From Hirsutella rhossiliensis (lineage: Eukaryota > Ascomycota > Sordariomycetes > Hypocreales > Ophiocordycipitaceae), in NCBI RefSeq assembly GCF_020360975.1, contig NW_025408677.1:620001-684000 (forward strand): a stretch of DNA of 64,000 bases, given 5' to 3'. Shown in pieces: positions 33,101 through 44,800 of the stretch. Made by a program: the position numbers and the translations under genes. How positions within the stretch are numbered: the stretch's first letter is position 1; each line of letters starts with the position of its first letter. The notes beneath the pieces were generated by a model. It saw nothing but the letters and a program-made list of their open reading frames with translations, searched no databases and was not told the origin of the DNA.

Positions 33101-35060
33101 GCGGAGCTCTAGAGCTATAAGAGCTTCGAGGTTCTTATAGACTATAGGAACCTCGAGTACTTTATAACTCGCTAGCACCTCTCGGAGCGGCAAGCCCGCT
33201 AGGCGGAGTATCTCTTACGCTTTAACTTCTCGATTAAGTACCGCCCCGGGCGGGACTCCGCGGTCCTAGACGCGCTTTCCCGGAGGGATTAGGACCGGCC
33301 AACGGGAGCGGACATCGAGGCCCGGGATCTATAGCTTATCCCGTAGGAAGCACTACGGACTTATATAGGAGCTTCCCTAGTAGAGGAAGACGCGGTGCTA
33401 GCGAATAAGCTTCCCCCCGCGCCCTTGCCTTAGTCTGGCGAGGAGGGATAGACCGGCCCGGGGGCGCGCGCGGCGAGAGTGTTCTAAGATAAGGCCCTGC
33501 AACGCTTATAGGATAGGATAGCGGCTCTAGACCGCACCTACGAGGGCGTGCGCCGCGCCGTTAAGTCCGGCGCTCGACGCCTAGATCCGAAGCTAAAGCT
33601 AAAGGTATAGGTAGCCGACTACTATATTAACCCACGGGGGCATCTACGCTAGCGGGGGAGACTATAGGTACCGGGCGCACCGTATACCACGGAAGCTAAG
33701 GAGAAGGAGGGACCGCTAGAGCTAGACGAATAGAACGAGCTCTAAGGGAGGCTAGTCTAACTTATCTATAACTCTAGCGTCGTGGGTCACCTAGGCAGAT
33801 AGGGCATAGTAGCAGGCCTTACGAGGGACTTTTACTAGCCCCTCCTATAGTACCACGTTCGTCGCTTCCTCCGTAACTACGATATCTACGGCCGCACGAA
33901 GATCTAAAGGGCGCAGCTTAAGGGGCTGCTTAAGCAGCTTCCGGTGCCCGACCGGTTCTATACGCATATATAGATAGACTTTATAACGGACCTCCTACTT
34001 ATAGAGGGCGGCAACCGCTATATATAGGTAATTAAGGACCGACTTAGTAAGTCTATAGTATTAGAGCCGATGCCGTCTATAGATATAGAGTCCTACGTAG
34101 AGCGCTTCCTATAGTGCTAGGCCCGCTCGCATAGCTAGCTAGCCTCTATTATAAGCGATAGGGGATCGAATTAGACTAGCCGCTTTTAGCAGCACCTATA
34201 CTAGCTGCTTTAGATTACGTAGCTACTTAGCACGGCATATTACCTATAGACCGACGGAGGGCCCGAGAGGGTTAACTAGGAGGCGTAGGCTTACCTACGG
34301 GCTATCGTAGCCCGCAACTAAGTAGACTAGGACCGGTAGCTCCCCGCGGCCTAACTTACGTTAAATAGTAAACTATATACCTCTATTAGGATAGCCCCTT
34401 TCTTTGCAACGCATAGCTTCGAACTACCCTTACTAGTTCCCTTTGCCGTAGACGTGGCAGCGGAGTAGTATAGCAATGCGTTACTAGAGGGCCGCGCCTC
34501 CGCGTTCGTACGAAAGCTATAGGAGACTATAGATTATTGCTAATCCGCGATAGCCGCCGCGGCGTAAGATTAGGAGCGGCACGCTAATAAGACTAGGGCC
34601 CTAGTAGATAGGTTCGCGGTAGGAGATAAGGTATAGCTAGACCTCCGTAACTATAGGTCGGTATAACTAAAGAAGAAGCTTAACTAGCTATACGCGAAGT
34701 TTACGGTGCGGAGGGTTATTAGCCCGTAGGTTATAGAGCTCGATAGTCTCCTAACGGGGGTCTATAATAAGATTAACGTAGACCTCCTTCGTAGAGCCTC
34801 CTCTAACCCGCTGCCCGGATAAGAAGTAGCGGACGCCTAACCGCCCGTAATCGAGGTAGAGGGAGAGGACGAGTTCGAGGTCGAAGAGATACGGGCCGCG
34901 CGCTAGAAAAAGGTCGGCAGGGGGAAACGCCGGGAGGTCCTCGTTAAGTAGCGCGGGTATCTCGACCCTACGTAGGAACCTATACGTAAGTTTACGGGAA
35001 CCGTAGCCCTCGATAAGTTCGAAGCCTTATTCGGAACGGTAGACGAGAACGACGGACTAG
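30130..35060 (+). pseudogene. Gypsy gag-pol with chromodomain, RIPped
   Basis: Gag ends in a damaged knuckle RYLRCGASTHFILKCPF (first Cys lost, about 31085). The protease-like ALIDEGC follows near 31375. The RT (about 32000-32700) shows [37 protein letters not shown] and YVDNILIYT, where the second catalytic Asp of YVDD became Asn. RNase H has [20 protein letters not shown] and LLRFNFSIKYRPG (about 33000-33240). The integrase has VGHLGR, ITDLL, IISDRGSN and TDGGPERVN (about 33780-34300). The chromodomain is FEVEEIRAAR...REVLVK-RGYLDPT-EP (about 34870-34990), with stops where Trp codons stood. Stop codons run throughout, so no product is possible. Confidence 0.88.
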
Positions 35061-35169
35061 CGGACCACCGATAGCAGCCCGGGCTAGGACCACGAAGTAG
35101 GTATAGCGGAGGGGGCAGTTACGGCAATATAGGCAATATAAGCGCAATAGTATAGGCGGAGATAAAAAT

Positions 35170-36250
35170 AGCGTTTATTACGGGGCAGAGCCCCTAGACT
35201 ACCCGGGCCTATTCCTTATCGTTATTATTATTATTATCTTCGTTATCGTCGTCCTCGTCGGCCTCCTCCTTCTTATTAGCGGCGGCGGCGGTCTCTAGGG
35301 CGCTAAGGCGGCCCTCTAAGCCCGTAAGCTAGTCGGCGGCGGCGGCGGCTCCGGGGGCAGAGGGGCGGCGGCTAGCGGCGGCGGCAGGGGCAGCGGCGGT
35401 AGCGGAGGCGGGCACGGCTAAGGGGACCGCCGATAGGGCGACGGAGGTAGTGTCCCTAGCGCCGGGTGCGTTAGAGGCGGAAATAGGGGAGCGGAGGAGT
35501 AGGACTTACTTAGGTATAAGGCCCTATCGCTCGAGGGCGCGGAGGTTATAGTAGGCGGCGGCGGCGGCGGTAAGGCGCTTCTTAGTAGCCCCCCGCGCCT
35601 ACCCGTGCGAGCCGGCCTTCTAAGCCGACGCCGCAGCGAGTAGGACGGGAGGCGCCGCCTTATAGGCGCGGCCGGCTCGCGCGCACTAGTAGCAGCTGCC
35701 GCCGCGGCGGCGCCCGGCCTAGTCGGAGTAGTCGAGCTCCTACGACGCATAACGCATATAGGGGGCCGAGCGGGCGGCGCCGGCCTACACTTAGCGCTTA
35801 TACTATAGGAGGTTAGCGGACAACGTCTATTACGCTTGCCTAACTACGGACTTACGGGGGTGGCGGAGACGGAGGCGGGGGCCGAGGGGCCGGGCGTTAC
35901 GGGTGGCGGCGGGGACGGCGTCGTTACCCTAAGGGGCGACGTAAGAGCGAACAGCGTAGCAGAGGCGGCGGCGGCGGCGGTGGGAGCGGTGGCAGCGGCG
36001 CGGGCAGGAGCGGCGGCAGCGGCGGAGTCATCGTCGGCCGCGGCCAGCACGGCGTCGACGAACGACTCCGCACGCTCCGAGAAGGAGGAGGTAGGAGAGG
36101 GAGAGGCGGATATATCTATCGCGGAAGTTAGCACGACGGAATACGGCCTCCCGCTCTATAAGGCGCGGAACTTACTAGTTAGAGTTATTATTGTTATTAG
36201 GGCTATTGTTACTGTTGCCGCTGCTACTGCGAGCATACGTTAATAGAGCG
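35170..36250 (-). pseudogene. Extra antisense ORF between pol and the 3' LTR
   Basis: GC-rich sequence read on the minus strand gives an Ala/Pro/Ser-rich N-terminal part (DISASPSPTSSFSERAESFV, about 36120-35850) and then, in another frame, SCYQCARAGRAYKAAPP (about 35700). Its Cys pattern recalls a Zn-binding cluster. It ends in LTGLEGRLSALETAAAANKK with a Glu/Asp/Asn-rich tail (about 35330-35210). The opposite strand has only Arg-rich shadow frames. Antisense ORFs in this position are known in some Gypsy elements, but I cannot name a function. Confidence 0.5.
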
Positions 36251-36675
36251 GCCTATATAGCTAGGAACGGACCAACGCCCTAGGTAGAGCGGAACTTACC
36301 TATTAATACTACTACTACGGTTAAAGAAGGGAGAGAAGGAAGGGAAGGGGGAAGGGGGGGATGCCGCCTTATATACCCCTTAGTAGAGGATGCTGCCTAA
36401 GGCAGAGGGGACGGGCAACCTAAGGCTTACGTAGGTCTAGACCAGCCGCCGGCTACCTAGGGGCGCATATAATAGGTTACGCCCCTATTTAAACGGCTAG
36501 CCGGCCGACGAGTATAGAGCCGGGTCCCGGCTGCCCGGGCTAACGGGCGCGGGGATAATAGGGCTAGTAGGGCCGGCCCTATTAACGGAAAGGGCAGGGA
36601 AGAGCCCGCGGCACGGGCCTAATTATATAGGAGCCGTTAATAGGGCAGCACTACGCCGCGCTCGAGGGAGGGCAT

Positions 36676-36863
36676 TATATAAGAGTCTTTGACTATTATA
36701 GGTAATAGGCTTAGGCCGCGGCCTAAGCCGTGTAGTCACGTGCGGAGGGCCGGATCCCGTAAGTATAGGGGCGGGCTAGCCGCGTATAGAAGAGCTCTGC
36801 ATAGCTTATTAACATTATCCTACGGACGGCACCTACGCGCACGCCTCTGCCTACTCCGTAACA
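36676..36863 (+). repeat. 3' LTR of the RIPped Gypsy
   Basis: Same length as the 5' LTR and preceded by a purine tract GAGGGAGGGCAT. The 22-bp palindrome is preserved at 36708-36729. Ends CTACTCCGTAACA. Confidence 0.85.
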
Positions 36864-38657
36864 TATAGATCGGATAGATTAGTGCTTTTAGGGCGTCGTC
36901 CTATTTAATACTAAAATTAAAGTTCTACTTATCCTTTAGTTTTCGGATATCTTATTCCTTTACGCGAATATACTTATAGTATAGAACCGCGACTTAATAT
37001 AGTAGTAATTACTTATCTTACGCCTACTTAATTCGACCGTATATATAGTATTCTAAGTAAAAGGGTATAATATACTAACTTAACTCTTTTTCGGTATAGC
37101 GGATACCTATAGTATAAAAATAGTAGTAGTTATACGAAGTATTATACGGTATAAACCTCTTAAGTTACTACGGCTCCTTACTACTACCTACTACCTTTAA
37201 AGCGTAGTACTTAGACTTAATCTTAACCTTAAAAATATATACTATAATCTTAGAGTAGCCTAAATATAGTTCTAAGTAGTTATTAAGTATCTCTTTCTAA
37301 GTAACTAATACGTTAGTAAGTATAAAGGGATATAATTTCGGACTATAGTAAGGCGGAAGACCGTTTAAAACGTCTATATCCTCGTCGAATAGACTATTAG
37401 TATATCGAGAGGTGCCTATAGTCTTCCTAGGAGCCTTATTTTAAGAAGATTTACTATACGTCCGCTTAACTTTTCCCTATTATTTTATTATCGCTATCTT
37501 TATTATACTATATTATTATTATATATTGCTTAAAGGATAGAGTATATAGTAAAATAAAATTTAAAGAAAATAAAGGCGGTAAAAGAAACCTATAATCGAT
37601 AGCGGGTAGATAAGAATAGAGCTAGCGAGGCAATGCTTCCCCCCCTAACTTTAAGAGAACTACGGTTATATTATAGTGCGCGCGTTACGGTCGTTAGGGG
37701 CTAGCTAGATAATTAAGGTAACTAATAACTCTAACCGTTATACTTAGTTCTTATCCTAATTATAATATATATCTTACTAAGGTACTACTTCTTACTCTTA
37801 TAGTTATTATAGCGATATAGGTAACCCGGTTCCTATTATAGCTATCCTTCCCTATTAATTTCGTACTCTCTAGCTTCTTTATATATTTCTTCTTATTTAG
37901 CTATATAGGATATAACTCGCTAATACTATAGGCTAGAGAAATAAGGCAATATAAGGTATACTAAGAGGCTAGAATCTAGCCTTATTATCTTATACCTCTC
38001 CTATACCCCCTATTATAAACCTTCTCCTTATACCCTATTCTTCCCGGCGTAAAATATCCTAGCTAACGATACTATAGAGTAGGTAGGTAGGTCGGCTCTA
38101 GCTTAGTCGAGACCGCTACTTAGACTGCCCTCTAGTTATACTAGCTTCCCTAGGCATAACCCTAGGGCCGACTTTCCTTCCTATAAATCGTCTTTAAGAC
38201 GCGGCCGACTATACCTTATAGATTAGAGACGTATATAGCTACTATATCTTATAACTACCTATGCTTTATTTACTAACTTAACCTGCTTCTTAAAGCTATT
38301 ACGGTAATCCCGACCTAAGTATCCCGCCCCTTACTATATAGGCAGCCTTACTATGCCTACTAACCCTTACTATAGGGGATCCTATAGGCTAGTCTGCTTA
38401 ATTTAGGCCTATCTCTGCTCCTACTTAATAGTTAGCTACTAATAACGTTAGAAAGAGGGCGACTAGCATAAGCTAACGGTATTCCGGCTAAGGATATATA
38501 TATTATCTAATAGAAGGATAGCTAAAGAGTAAGGCTAACCGTTAGGCATTCCCTCTTAAGGGTAGCTCGTAGAGCACTAGTAGATTATAGTTCTAAAAGA
38601 GGAGGAGGGTATATAAGTTAACTAGGTAGATATATACTACTAGACGGCTAGAGTTAT
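36864..38657. other. Unresolved RIPped sequence
   Basis: On the minus strand around 37270-36950, frames such as FKVKIKSKYYALKVVGSSKEP and LKRFIPYNTSYNYYYFYTIG look like remains of a coding sequence, but I cannot identify a family. The rest (about 37500-38657) has dense stops and nothing recognisable. Confidence 0.4.
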
Positions 38658-38799
38658 ACTACTATTAGGCTTTCTAATTATACGCGTATAGTTTATATAA
38701 ACTATATATTACCTATATATTGCTAATAAACCTATACTATATAAGATTAGTTATATAACTATATATAGCTATATATAAGGGAAAGTTCCTTTAAGGTTA

Positions 38800-41380
38800 T
38801 AATTTCGGCGAAGAAAAGATTATTCGGCGATTAATAGTTATATACTAATATCTCCCGAGAAATATATCGGAACTATAGTAATATACTCTATTATTCTATT
38901 AACGTTTAGGGAAGATTCTATAATAAAAAAGACCGAAATAACTAACTGCTCTATATATATTTATCGTTATAGTAGAAATAAGTAAAGATCGCGCGATATT
39001 ATAGATTATACCTCTAATCTCGCTAAAGAAGAATAAAAAGCTTAGATTAGTATCGCTTAAGCGGTTCTAGGGTAACCGACGTTATATTAAACGTTACCTC
39101 CTAGAATCCTATATAGGTAGATCGGAATAAATTAAAGCTACTAAAGACCCTAAGATATCTAGTTAGCACCTAATATTCTTTATTACTTAGGGTTTTATAC
39201 TATTATTTATCCGGCTTTATACCGTTTACGACTCTAATAATAAGTCTACCTATCTTCCGCGGGCTAGCTAACGATAATAGTTTCGTATCCGCTATAGCTA
39301 TAGAGGCCTCTAGGATCTAAGACGTATAAGGCTTAGTATCATTTAAACCTAATACCGCGATAACTTCTAAGCGTAAAAGAATAACTATAGCGGATACTAC
39401 TTAGTAATATATATAGAAACCTTAAGGATCTAAGCCTAAGTATTATAGGCTAAAACGGGATTTAGTATTCTACTATAAGTATTATAATAACCCGTCTTAT
39501 TTAACTTATATCTCTACTATATTTCGTAACTATCTACTAAAGATATATATAATAGACGTCGCTAGTCTTAAGTTAACCTTAGCTAAGAAAATATATTATA
39601 ACCTTTTAAAAGACGCTTTTAATAAAGCTAGAAAGGTTAATCTTATTAAGTTTTAGGAAAGAAAAGAGTAGGTTTTATAAAAGGCAATTAATCTAAAGGC
39701 TATAATAGAAGCTTTAGTTTAGCTTATTACTATACGAAACCTCCTATATAACTATAATACCTAGCCTAAGTTATATACTTTGCTTATAGCAGCGAATTCT
39801 ATTATAGAAGGGCTAATTAGCACCTTATATAGCTATATTTAAAAGCTTTATATAAACTCCTATATAATCTATAAAGATATCTTACGAAAACAGCTTTAAT
39901 CTTCGCCCTCTACGCTTTACTTTTCTACTAACGTATAAAGCGCGCCGAATTATAAAGGTTACCTCGGAATATATATTTAGCTTATATAGAACGACTAAAG
40001 AAACCCTTCTTAAGCATTGCTAGCTTTACCTAAGCTTCTTAGTATCGATAGTCCTAGTAGTTACGGTAGAGGTAAATAATAAAAGCTACTTTAACTAGTT
40101 ATTAAGGACTACGGTATATTAAGTCTACTAGGGTACTTTATAGGAGATAACCACGGTTCTAATAATATACTTTACCGCCTAATAAGTAGCTTTCTAGAGA
40201 GTTAAGGCATCGTATAGAATATAAAGCATCGACGGATCCGCTACTATAGCTATATAGTTAATCTTTACGTCTAGGCTTTTCTTTTTATAGATAATAAAGA
40301 GGCTATACTCGAGGTATATAGATAGATTAAGGAGATAGATAAAGCGCTATATAACTTAGATATAATATAAGGGTAGAAGAAGCGGAAGGAACGTAGCTAG
40401 AGCTAACTTAGTCCGCTCGGTAAGGTATATAATATTATGGTTTATATTAAAGCTAACGATTATAGGTATAATACTTTCCGTTAGCGCGTAGGGAAGGTTC
40501 TCGGGCTCGATAACGATATATACTAGAACTCTTAGTTCCTCCTACTAGATACTACTCTTAAAAAGGAGGAACACGTTAAGTAGTATTAAGATAAATACTA
40601 TAAGATACTTATTAATAACTATCTAGCACCTTAAGACTAGTAAGCCCTTCGAGATATAAGAAACTTCTTATAGCTATTCTAGAGAATAATACTCCTTACT
40701 AAGGGCTATCGCTTAATACTAGACCGTATACTCTTTACGATAGATATCCTTTATAAATACTACTAGTAAGCTTTTAAGAAATATAAGCTTAATTAATAAC
40801 TTCTTAGCCTAGTACTAACTAGCTAGTACGTTTTCGATAAATATTATTAGCTTTCTAACGAGACCCCGGTATATAGTATAGCCCTAATTCTTTATCTATC
40901 TTAAGGAAAGGCTTATATTAAGAAAAACTAGCTTAAGTTATAGTATAAAAGAACCTTTAACGTAGTAAGAAAGCTCTAGGAAGAAGAGTATATAGATCTA
41001 CTAATAATTTCTATTACGCTTTCTAAGGTTTTAGTACTATAATAGGATAAGTATAACTTACTTATATAGGAACTCGATATTATAGGTAAGGGACTAAACG
41101 TAGACGAGTATAAAGCCTTTATATCGTAGTCGCTTATTTAGATTAAAGGGTTTACTACTTTCCTAATAGCATCGTAATAAATACCGTAAATATTTCCCTT
41201 AGTTATCTAAGATAGCGATAGATATACTTTTATACCTACTATATCTATAGACCTAGAGCGTATATTCTTAGGCGTAAGGCGCACTATCTCTTAGGATCGA
41301 ATACTTCTTAGAGCATCGATAGTTAAGAGAGGAGAGTGCCTAAAAAGCTAGATCTATAGCGGTATTATAGTAGGGTTATA
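38800..41380 (+). pseudogene. hAT transposase, RIPped
   Basis: The C-terminal dimerisation (hATC) region is readable at about 41250-41365: DLERIFLGVRRTIS, then a stop at a Trp position, DRI, and RGECLKS before another Trp stop and IYSGI. This matches the ERVFSGARRTISW...ECLKSW pattern of fungal hAT transposases. Upstream the frame is too damaged to place a BED zinc finger or catalytic residues with certainty. Trp-to-stop changes dominate, as RIP predicts. Confidence 0.75.
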
Positions 41381-41500
41381 AATAAAAGAGGTTAAGCAAT
41401 ATAGGTCTAAGTCGGCTAAAGAGTATAGTAATAACCCCCTTAAGTATAGGAAGTATAACCTAATAACGTTATTTCTTATATAGGCAATATATAGTTTAGT

Positions 41501-41737
41501 TATTATAGGCTATGCCCGGCTTAGTAGACCTAGTTATACTAGGTCCGGTAGGTCGTGCTTAGGTAGTAGCACCGGCCCCGCTCTATAGACCTAGAAGCTA
41601 CGAGAATATTCTATAAAGGGTAATATAAGCTCGTACTTAAGGCTACGCCTTAAGTTTAGCTTCCTTTCCTCCTTAGCTTTAGATAGATAATATATAGGTA
41701 CCTACTTATTAAGTAAACTCCGGGCTAGCCTCTTATA
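41501..41737 (+). mobile_element. Solo LTR, family A (RIPped), inside the hAT
   Basis: A 237-bp copy of the LTR at 12134-12367. The start TATTATAGGCTATGCCC corresponds to TGTCACGGGCTGTGCCC, and the end is GCCTCTTATA. A perfect duplication TTAGT flanks it (41496-41500 and 41738-41742). Differences from the un-RIPped copy are almost all C-to-T or G-to-A. Confidence 0.92.
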
Positions 41738-41826
41738 TTAGTTTACTATATAAAAATAAATTATATACTATAAACTATATAGGTCTATATAAAGTATAGC
41801 GTATAGTTAGAAAGCCTAACTACTAT

Positions 41827-44800
41827 AACTTATAGGATAATTCGCTAGAGCTCTTATTAGGGGTTATAACGAAGCTCGATGGGGAAGTCTATTTTACTCT
41901 TATATAAAAGATACTAGAAGACTTAAGTAAATTAGTAAGGGCCTCGATTAAGGGTGCTAATCTTTAATATATATTCTAATAACCTATTAAATTAGCGATA
42001 AGCCCTTACTAGCCCTTAGTAACGCGTATTAGTAGGTGCTCCCTAGGTAATTATAATATAGTATTACTACGTTTAAATAATTTAGTATAGAATAATATAA
42101 GTATATTACTATAGGCCGCCGGGAGATATAGCCGATGTTAGTACTATAGCTTAGCGGGGACTATTAAGCATCGATAGGGACGGTTGCTTACTATAAGCGC
42201 GGCCTTATCGCGTAGTTCTTACGCGGCTTAATAGGGTAGTTAGTAGATATAGAAAATAAATAGCTAATCCTATAACTACGGTAGCTACGCCTATATAATA
42301 TTTATAGCTATACGACGTTGCGAGCTACGATGGCTCCTAGATAGACGAACTCGTAGTCGACCCGCTAGTAGTAGAGGGATCCCGGATCGATTATCTCGGT
42401 AAAGATAGGGAGAAGTCTTAATCTAAACTAGCTAGTTATCGCGGTATTAAGAGCTATTATATCGATTAAATAGCGGCCCTAGGGTTATCGGCGTAAAAGG
42501 GTTAGCCTTAGTTAGAATTAAGTAGTAAGGTGCTTAACTATAAGAAATAAGCGATATAGTCGTCGCTAATACTATGCCTATTAAGGAGCTCCTAGAGCTA
42601 CTTATTCTCCTTAGCTACTCTTATCGCGGCTATCTAGACCTCGGTAGAGGCCTCGATGCCCTAAGTCTCGTATATTCTAAGTCGCTATTTAAGATCCTCG
42701 ATATACTCTCTCTATTAGGCGCGCGATCTCTTTTAGTTATCTCGAATTTAGGCTAATTTATTCTTATACTAAAGTAGAGAAAGAGAGAAAGACTCTACTA
42801 TTAGTTAAGGCCTTTCCCGTCTACGATATTACCGGGATTAATATTACTTACTATAAGGATTAATATTTAGCTTAATATTCCTTTATTTTAGAATACTCTC
42901 TTTAAGCAAAGAAGGGGGAAAGGATTATAAAAAAAAGGGGGGGGGGGGGATAATCGCCCCTAAGTAGAATATTAGTAAGCGTATAAGAGAACGAGAAATA
43001 AGAAAATAGATAGATTTTAGAAGACTAGTAAGAAGAGTTCTAAAAAAGAGAGCTAGAAGAATTACCTTAGTAGCTCTAATCCTTTTATAATCTAGACGGA
43101 TATAAATATAGCGTAGCCCTTATAGCCTTCTTAGCGATTTAGATAGGGGACGGTTAGATATATATATTAGCGTCTTAAATAGTTATTTTACCGTAACGGC
43201 GATATAGGACGCGCGACCCTATATAAAAGTTTTTAGACGTACTTAATTAAGTTACCCTCGTTATAGCTCGGTATATCTTTAAGCTATAAAAGGTTAAAGT
43301 TTATAAGATACTTCCTCCGGTTAAATTAGCGTCGCGCTTCTAGGAGGCGGAAGTCTATACTAAGCTAGTACTAGAGCTAGTTTTAAAAGGCGAGTTTATA
43401 TTATTATATACTCGTTCTTACTATAGTATCTTCGTCTATATCTCTTAGGCTTTTACTCGTATATCTCTTCTATTTTTTATAGTCTATTCCCTGTCTTCTT
43501 AATAGCTTAAAAAAGCCGTCGCTGCTTAAGTTAGTTCCTAATTAGGGTTGCTTCTAAGAGAACTTATAAATACGTTCTCCGTCCCCTCGCGATCGAAACG
43601 GCCGTCTTTATAGAGGATAAATCTCTATATTCTTAGCTATAGGGTATAGAGGGTCTCCTCTAAGTATATTTAGGGATTTAAGCTATCCCTAGAATTATAT
43701 AATCGCTTAGAGATCTTAAGCTAATAATATTAATAAGTACTCTTACGTAAATACGCGTGCTCTCTCTAAATTCCCTTTAATCTCTTTAAATAGTTGCCGT
43801 ATAATACTAAAGATAATTATTTAGAAGGCGATAGTAGGGACCTCTATATATATACTAGGTAAACGACTAGATATTTAACGGAGGCCCTCGGATTAAGATT
43901 TTATAGCCTCTTCGATTTATACTATCTTAGGCCTACGCTTACCTATATTATTTAACTCGCCCGCGGCGTTACCTAAGTCCCTTATATTATTTACGTTAGT
44001 TAAAGGTTCGCTACTACTATAATATATTATAAAGCCGTTCTTATTATTAGCCTAGCGCTTAGGCTTTAGAGTAGCTATCGTAGCTTCGGCGTATAAGTTA
44101 GGTTATTATTAAAGGGCCGGAGAGCCTTTCGTATATACGTAGGAGTCGAAAAGAGGACGCTAAGCTTATAATATTATCTCGATTAGATTCGCTACTATAA
44201 GCTCTCGCCTATGCCTATAGGTAGCGTATAAGACGTTAGTGCTATAAGATACCTATAACCTAGAAGTTAAGTATTAAGTTAAGGTATAGATAGAAGACGG
44301 AGTTAGTAGTAGAGCTAGGAAATATAATATAAAAGCCGGATAGGTTAATATATAAACTAGTAGCCTATAGTAGCGTCTAATAAGCGGAGCGTATAAGTAT
44401 CGCGATGTCTTGTTTTCCTACCCTAAGGGGTGTCCTTAAGGGCTATCTAGAGCCGCTCCTTTAGAGTACTAGCTAATCTTTATATATTGCGAAGTACTAC
44501 TATCTTATTAGCCGCGAATATAGGTCTCGCGAAGGTCGCTATCTTCTTCCCGAAGTTAATGCTAACGTAGGTAGCCCTCCCCTTATTATAAGGCTCCCTC
44601 CGCTATAAGCTTCGCTAGCCCCTAATACTTCCTAGGTATATATATATATATTAGCTATACTTTAGGCTAAGATAATAGAAGAGAAATTAACGGATAAAGT
44701 CCTACCTTACGTCCTCTTCCTAAACCCCGACGTAGGGAGGCCGCGGACTAGTCTATATAATTTAGTTCGCCCCCCTACGCCTATAGAGAGGTTAGCTACT

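Larger units (their letters stand above)
29901..36863 (+). mobile_element. Full-length chromodomain Gypsy, RIPped
   Basis: Two 188-bp LTRs (29901-30088 and 36676-36863) bracket a gag-pol region plus an extra antisense ORF. The element is about 6963 bp. The LTRs differ mainly by C/T and G/A transitions; the left one keeps more TG and CA. I could not identify a target duplication (left flank TAGTA, right flank TATAG). The integrase is followed by a chromodomain, so it belongs to the chromoviruses. Confidence 0.88.
38666..41818 (+). mobile_element. Complete hAT transposon, RIPped, with a nested solo LTR
   Basis: Terminal inverted repeats TAGGCTTTCTAA...TTAGAAAGCCTA and a perfect 8-bp target duplication ACTACTAT (38658-38665 and 41819-41826) define a hAT element of 3153 bp. 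About 2.9 kb remains without the nested LTR and its duplication. An un-RIPped end of the same family lies at 12025. The first base was probably C, as in CAGGC, and was changed by RIP. Confidence 0.92.

Noticed and set aside
35418..36243. Plus-strand and alternative-frame ORFs rich in Arg or Ala
   Set aside because: These follow from GCG/GGC-rich composition; only the minus-strand frame with the Cys motif and acidic tail looks protein-like.
42574..42756. Small plus-strand ORF of 60 codons
   Set aside because: Leu/Ser-rich frame in saturated RIP DNA, with no homology or context to support a gene.
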